From Synechococcus sp. SynAce01 (GTDB taxonomy: Bacteria > Cyanobacteriota > Cyanobacteriia > PCC-6307 > Cyanobiaceae): 64,000 nucleotides of DNA. Positions 61,544 to 64,000 of this stretch are shown here, piece by piece. The DNA is taken from assembly GCF_001885215.1 (NCBI RefSeq), contig NZ_CP018091.1, positions 124,001 through 188,000 on the forward strand, given 5' to 3'. The position numbers and the translations under genes are program-made. The notes below the pieces were generated by a model. It saw nothing but the letters and a program-made list of their open reading frames with translations, did not search any database and was not told where the DNA came from. Position 1 is the stretch's first letter; the number at the start of each line of letters is the position of its first letter.

Positions 61544-62748
61544 CGCGTCTGGTGCGTCAGATCAGGGTCATAGCGGCGCACCTGGCGCTCCAGATCGAAG
61601 CGGCGTGGTGCTGCTCCACCGAAGCTGCGGGGATCGGAGCCCACACCAGCCAGATAGGCCCAGTTGCCCGTGTTGAGGGCGGGATGGGCGTCGATCAACC
61701 ACCACTCGAAGCAGCGGGCGCCCCAGGTCCAGGGCAGACGCAGCTCGTTGATGAAGTGCGAGGCCACCCACTGGCGACCCCGGTTGGAGAGGTAGCCAGT
61801 GGCGCGCAATTCGCGCAGCTGGGCATCAATCAAGGGGTGGCCGCTCTGTGCCAGCTTCCAACGCCGAAAGCGCTCGCGGTTGGCGTCCCACTGGGGTGGT
61901 CGCTGCTGGATGCCGCCGGGGGCATGGAAGGCCGCCCCGTGGCGCTGCTCCGACCAGATGAAAAACTCACGCCAGAGCAATTCCTGCTTCATCCATTCAG
62001 AGCCCTCATCAGCGCCATGGCTGGCCTGGTAGTTGAGCAGCTCCTGCCAGATCCGCCGCACCGAGAGCGACCCGATCGCCAGGAAGGGGGAGAACTTCGA
62101 GGAGAACTCCGTGCCCACCAGTTCGTTGCGGCTGGCCTTGTAGTCGCGAAGGCCGGTGGAGTCGAACACGTAGTGCTGCAGCCGGGCGAGGGCCGTGGCT
62201 TCATCGCCGCAGAAGGGGAAGGCGCTGCGTGGATCGCATGCGCTGGGCTCGGGCGCTGGGATTGGCTGCTGCGGCTGCAGCCAGGCCTGGGGCCAAGCCT
62301 CCAGCCCAGCGCCGAGGCCTGTGAGATCGGCTGGCGGCAGCGGTGGCTGCGGAGCCTGCTGCAAGCCGCGACGGAACTCCGCAAACACCCGCGGAAACGT
62401 TTCGGCCGGGATCGGCCAATCGGCAAAAAGCCGGCTCTCCTGGCCCTGCAGCACCACAGCGGGGACGACCAGGCCACGGATCGTTTCGAGCGCTTCGGCG
62501 GTGGTGCTCTGCGGGAACTGGAGCAGGGGAATGGCCACCGCCGCCAGGTTGGCCTGCAGTGAGGCCATGGCCTCTCGCTCCAGCCGTTGTTGGTGGGGAC
62601 CCCGCAGCCGCTGGCCCTCGCGCCGGCAGACCAGCACGATCAGGCGCTCACCATGCTGGCGGGCTAGGGCCGCAGCCTCGTGGAAGGCGGGCTGGTCATC
62701 GAGGCGCAGCTGCCCTTCGAGAGCCACCGCGATGGTGGTCTCACTCAC
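61534..62748 (-). CDS. CRY-DASH-type cryptochrome/photolyase
   Basis: 404 aa. C-terminal signatures: GTEFSSKFSPFLAIGSLSVR, ATGYLSNRGRQWVASHFINEL, and NTGNWAYLAGVGSDPRS, all typical of CRY-DASH. N-terminal antenna part is shortened compared with the usual ~480-500 aa (residues 1-130). Acts on ssDNA or in signalling in other species. Second from last before intI. Confidence 0.9.
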   Translation of the reverse strand: MSETTIAVALEGQLRLDDQPAFHEAAALARQHGERLIVLVCRREGQRLRGPHQQRLEREAMASLQANLAAVAIPLLQFPQSTTAEALETIRGLVVPAVVLQGQESRLFADWPIPAETFPRVFAEFRRGLQQAPQPPLPPADLTGLGAGLEAWPQAWLQPQQPIPAPEPSACDPRSAFPFCGDEATALARLQHYVFDSTGLRDYKASRNELVGTEFSSKFSPFLAIGSLSVRRIWQELLNYQASHGADEGSEWMKQELLWREFFIWSEQRHGAAFHAPGGIQQRPPQWDANRERFRRWKLAQSGHPLIDAQLRELRATGYLSNRGRQWVASHFINELRLPWTWGARCFEWWLIDAHPALNTGNWAYLAGVGSDPRSFGGAAPRRFDLERQVRRYDPDLTHQTRWS

Positions 62749-62754
62749 CGGGGG

Positions 62755-63411
62755 TTACCAAGGTTTTGGACCGAGGTGATCCAGCCTGGCAAGCACAGCC
62801 GGCTGCGCTTGGGGCAGGCCGTTGGCGCCATAGCCACGCTCGATCACCAGCCTCCGGCCCGGCTCGGGCTGCCAGCAAAGCTTGACCGCCAAGGGATCGC
62901 CGAAGCGCCGCTCCAGCGCAGTGGTGAGGGTGAGGTCGGCGGTGAGCTGCCAGGAGCAACTGGCAGGGGCTTCGTCACCCTCCACCAACACAGCTCGCAG
63001 GGGCTGCGCCGGAGCGGGATCGGCAACTCCGGGACGGGCCTCCACCACGACAACCACGCTCTCAAGTCGTTCGGCGCCATGACGCACCACCACCCGGCGG
63101 CGGCGCTCGCCATCCACCAGGCAGAGCTCCATCACGGCTGGCCAGGGGCCAGTTTTGTCGGGGCCGAGGCTCCAGTGGCCCTCGGGGCTGATTGTCATCA
63201 AGTCCGGTGGGTCAACGAAACGCATCGTCGCCACCTTGCCGGTGTTCAGGTAAGTGAGAGCCGCTTCGATCTGGCCGTCTAATTCCTGCACGTGCAGGCG
63301 TGTACCGAAGCGCTCGCTCTCGAGGCCCTGGCCATCCAGGCGGATGAAGCTGCCTTCCCAGTGGCCGGCATTGTGGTCCAGCAAGTTGGCTCGGCGATTG
63401 GAGCTGGGCAC
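62755..63411 (-). CDS. DUF3598 lipocalin-like protein
   Basis: 218 aa from GTG 63411. NRRANLLDHNAGHWEGSFIRLDGQGLESERF is the DUF3598 N-terminal pattern. A beta-barrel follows (WPAVMELCLVDGERRRRVVVRH). DUF3598 is a cyanobacterial/plastid lipocalin fold related to bilin-lyase-like barrels. Stop lies 6 bp before CRY-DASH starts. Confidence 0.75.
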   Translation of the reverse strand: MPSSNRRANLLDHNAGHWEGSFIRLDGQGLESERFGTRLHVQELDGQIEAALTYLNTGKVATMRFVDPPDLMTISPEGHWSLGPDKTGPWPAVMELCLVDGERRRRVVVRHGAERLESVVVVVEARPGVADPAPAQPLRAVLVEGDEAPASCSWQLTADLTLTTALERRFGDPLAVKLCWQPEPGRRLVIERGYGANGLPQAQPAVLARLDHLGPKPW

Positions 63412-63480
63412 TGGTTGGCGTAAGGCAGAGGGCCCTCGATGCTGGCAACCGGATGGACTCCAGCGTGGCTGGCGCAGGCA

Positions 63481-64000
63481 TCAGCTGAGGAAAGGATCCA
63501 GGAAGCTGAGCGGCCTGGCCATCGTGGCCGAAAAGCCGAGGATGCCCGCGTCCCGATGGCTGTAGAGCAGGGTGTCGTCGACGCCCAACAGGAAGGTGCC
63601 GCCCCGCTGGGTGAGGAAGTCATCCCGTGGGACGTAGGTGCGCCAATGGCCCAGCACCTCAGCCATGTTGCGCAGCCGCATCGTGGCCAGCTCAAACGGT
63701 CGCTGGAACCCGCTCCCGCCCGCTTTGGCAAAGAAGGAACCCTTGATCGGCGGCAGCGGGCCCGCCTGGATGGTGTCGTCGTCGGCGATGCGCTGGGGAG
63801 CGCTGCGATCGCCCGTGTAACCACGCAGCACCTCGGCCAAGGTGCCCGGTGAGCCAATGCCGGCGCACATCAACAACAGGTTCGGCCAGGCACCGCCCGG
63901 CTGCTGCAAGCCTTCGTAGAGCCCCAGGGCTCGATGCAGCTGGGGTTCGGCGTTCACCAGCAGGTTCTGCAGGGGGAACCCGGTGAAGGCGCAGAACCGC
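63481..64000 (-). CDS. peroxiredoxin-like (AhpC/TSA antioxidant family) protein, 5' end outside window
   Basis: The frame is open to the window edge (FCAFTGFPLQNLLVNAEPQLHRALGLY), so the N-terminal redox centre is not visible. LLLMCAGIGSPGTLAEVLRGYTGDR and LTQRGGTFLLGVDDTLLYSHRDAGILGF match the AhpC/TSA-like redoxin family of plants and cyanobacteria. First gene seen of the run ending in intI. Confidence 0.72.
   Translation of the reverse strand, partial: RFCAFTGFPLQNLLVNAEPQLHRALGLYEGLQQPGGAWPNLLLMCAGIGSPGTLAEVLRGYTGDRSAPQRIADDDTIQAGPLPPIKGSFFAKAGGSGFQRPFELATMRLRNMAEVLGHWRTYVPRDDFLTQRGGTFLLGVDDTLLYSHRDAGILGFSATMARPLSFLDPFLS

Overview
The window looks like a chromosomal segment of a high-GC, freshwater Synechococcus/Cyanobium-type cyanobacterium. 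Supporting signs are an allophycocyanin pair with a CP43-like chlorophyll protein, DUF1651, DUF3721 and DUF3598 proteins, a SmtA-type metallothionein, a cyanobacterial desaturase, scattered HIP1-like octamers (GCGATCGC), and three photolyase/cryptochrome genes. The species cannot be named from sequence alone.

Layout. 1-3.2 kb is decayed: frameshifted or stop-interrupted remnants of recD2, DUF1651, a RIC (YtfE-type) protein and an HPP membrane protein. 3.2-8.9 kb is a metal-resistance island: a Cd/Zn/Pb P1B ATPase, a CadR/PbrR-type MerR regulator, two matching MerR operators, a multicopper oxidase with DUF411, and a DUF305 protein. 8.9-14.2 kb is accessory DNA: transposase remnant, DUF2092 pair, nonsense-interrupted hypA, truncated PIN toxin, and a GpsA-like dehydrogenase. 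14.4-17.6 kb is a lower-GC apcD4-apcB3-isiX cluster of the low-light photoacclimation (LoLiP) type. Its isiX carries a long unrecognised C-terminal extension and a one-base frameshift. 17.9-30.8 kb holds mostly intact housekeeping and accessory genes: a cobalamin riboswitch near a desaturase, a pentapeptide-periodic Met/Gly repeat protein, a hydrolase-PPC pair, a COQ4-like/MFS/ClC operon, and DUF6880. 31-33.9 kb has an IS481 element with a clean target duplication, a BASS transporter and a rhodanese plus its truncated copy. 34-38.3 kb has three DUF1254/DUF1214 genes. 38.4-42.1 kb has a metallothionein, a photolyase-family protein and an FAD oxidoreductase.

42.3-60.0 kb is a chromosomal integron of about 12 cassettes. 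Most genes are on the minus strand, and each is followed by an attC-like inverted repeat. The integron integrase intI lies at the high-coordinate end, in the same orientation as the cassettes. Cassettes carry toxin-antitoxin pairs (mazEF-like, PemK-like, HigBA-like), a DUF4160/DUF2442 pair, a reverse transcriptase, a PD-(D/E)xK-type nuclease, and a PIN-like gene split by an IS1595-family element. Next to intI are two identical tandem copies of a 2,479-bp unit encoding a tyrosine recombinase and an IS91-type HUH transposase. The unit has integron-style G/TT junctions and its own short attC.

intI is the last gene of a tightly packed row: peroxiredoxin-like, DUF3598, CRY-DASH, FeS-BCP photolyase, intI (59.0-64.0 kb). 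This suggests that the integrase may be co-expressed with light-damage repair. Many genes in the window carry single-base indels or one in-frame stop. Whether these are real decay or consensus errors cannot be decided here.
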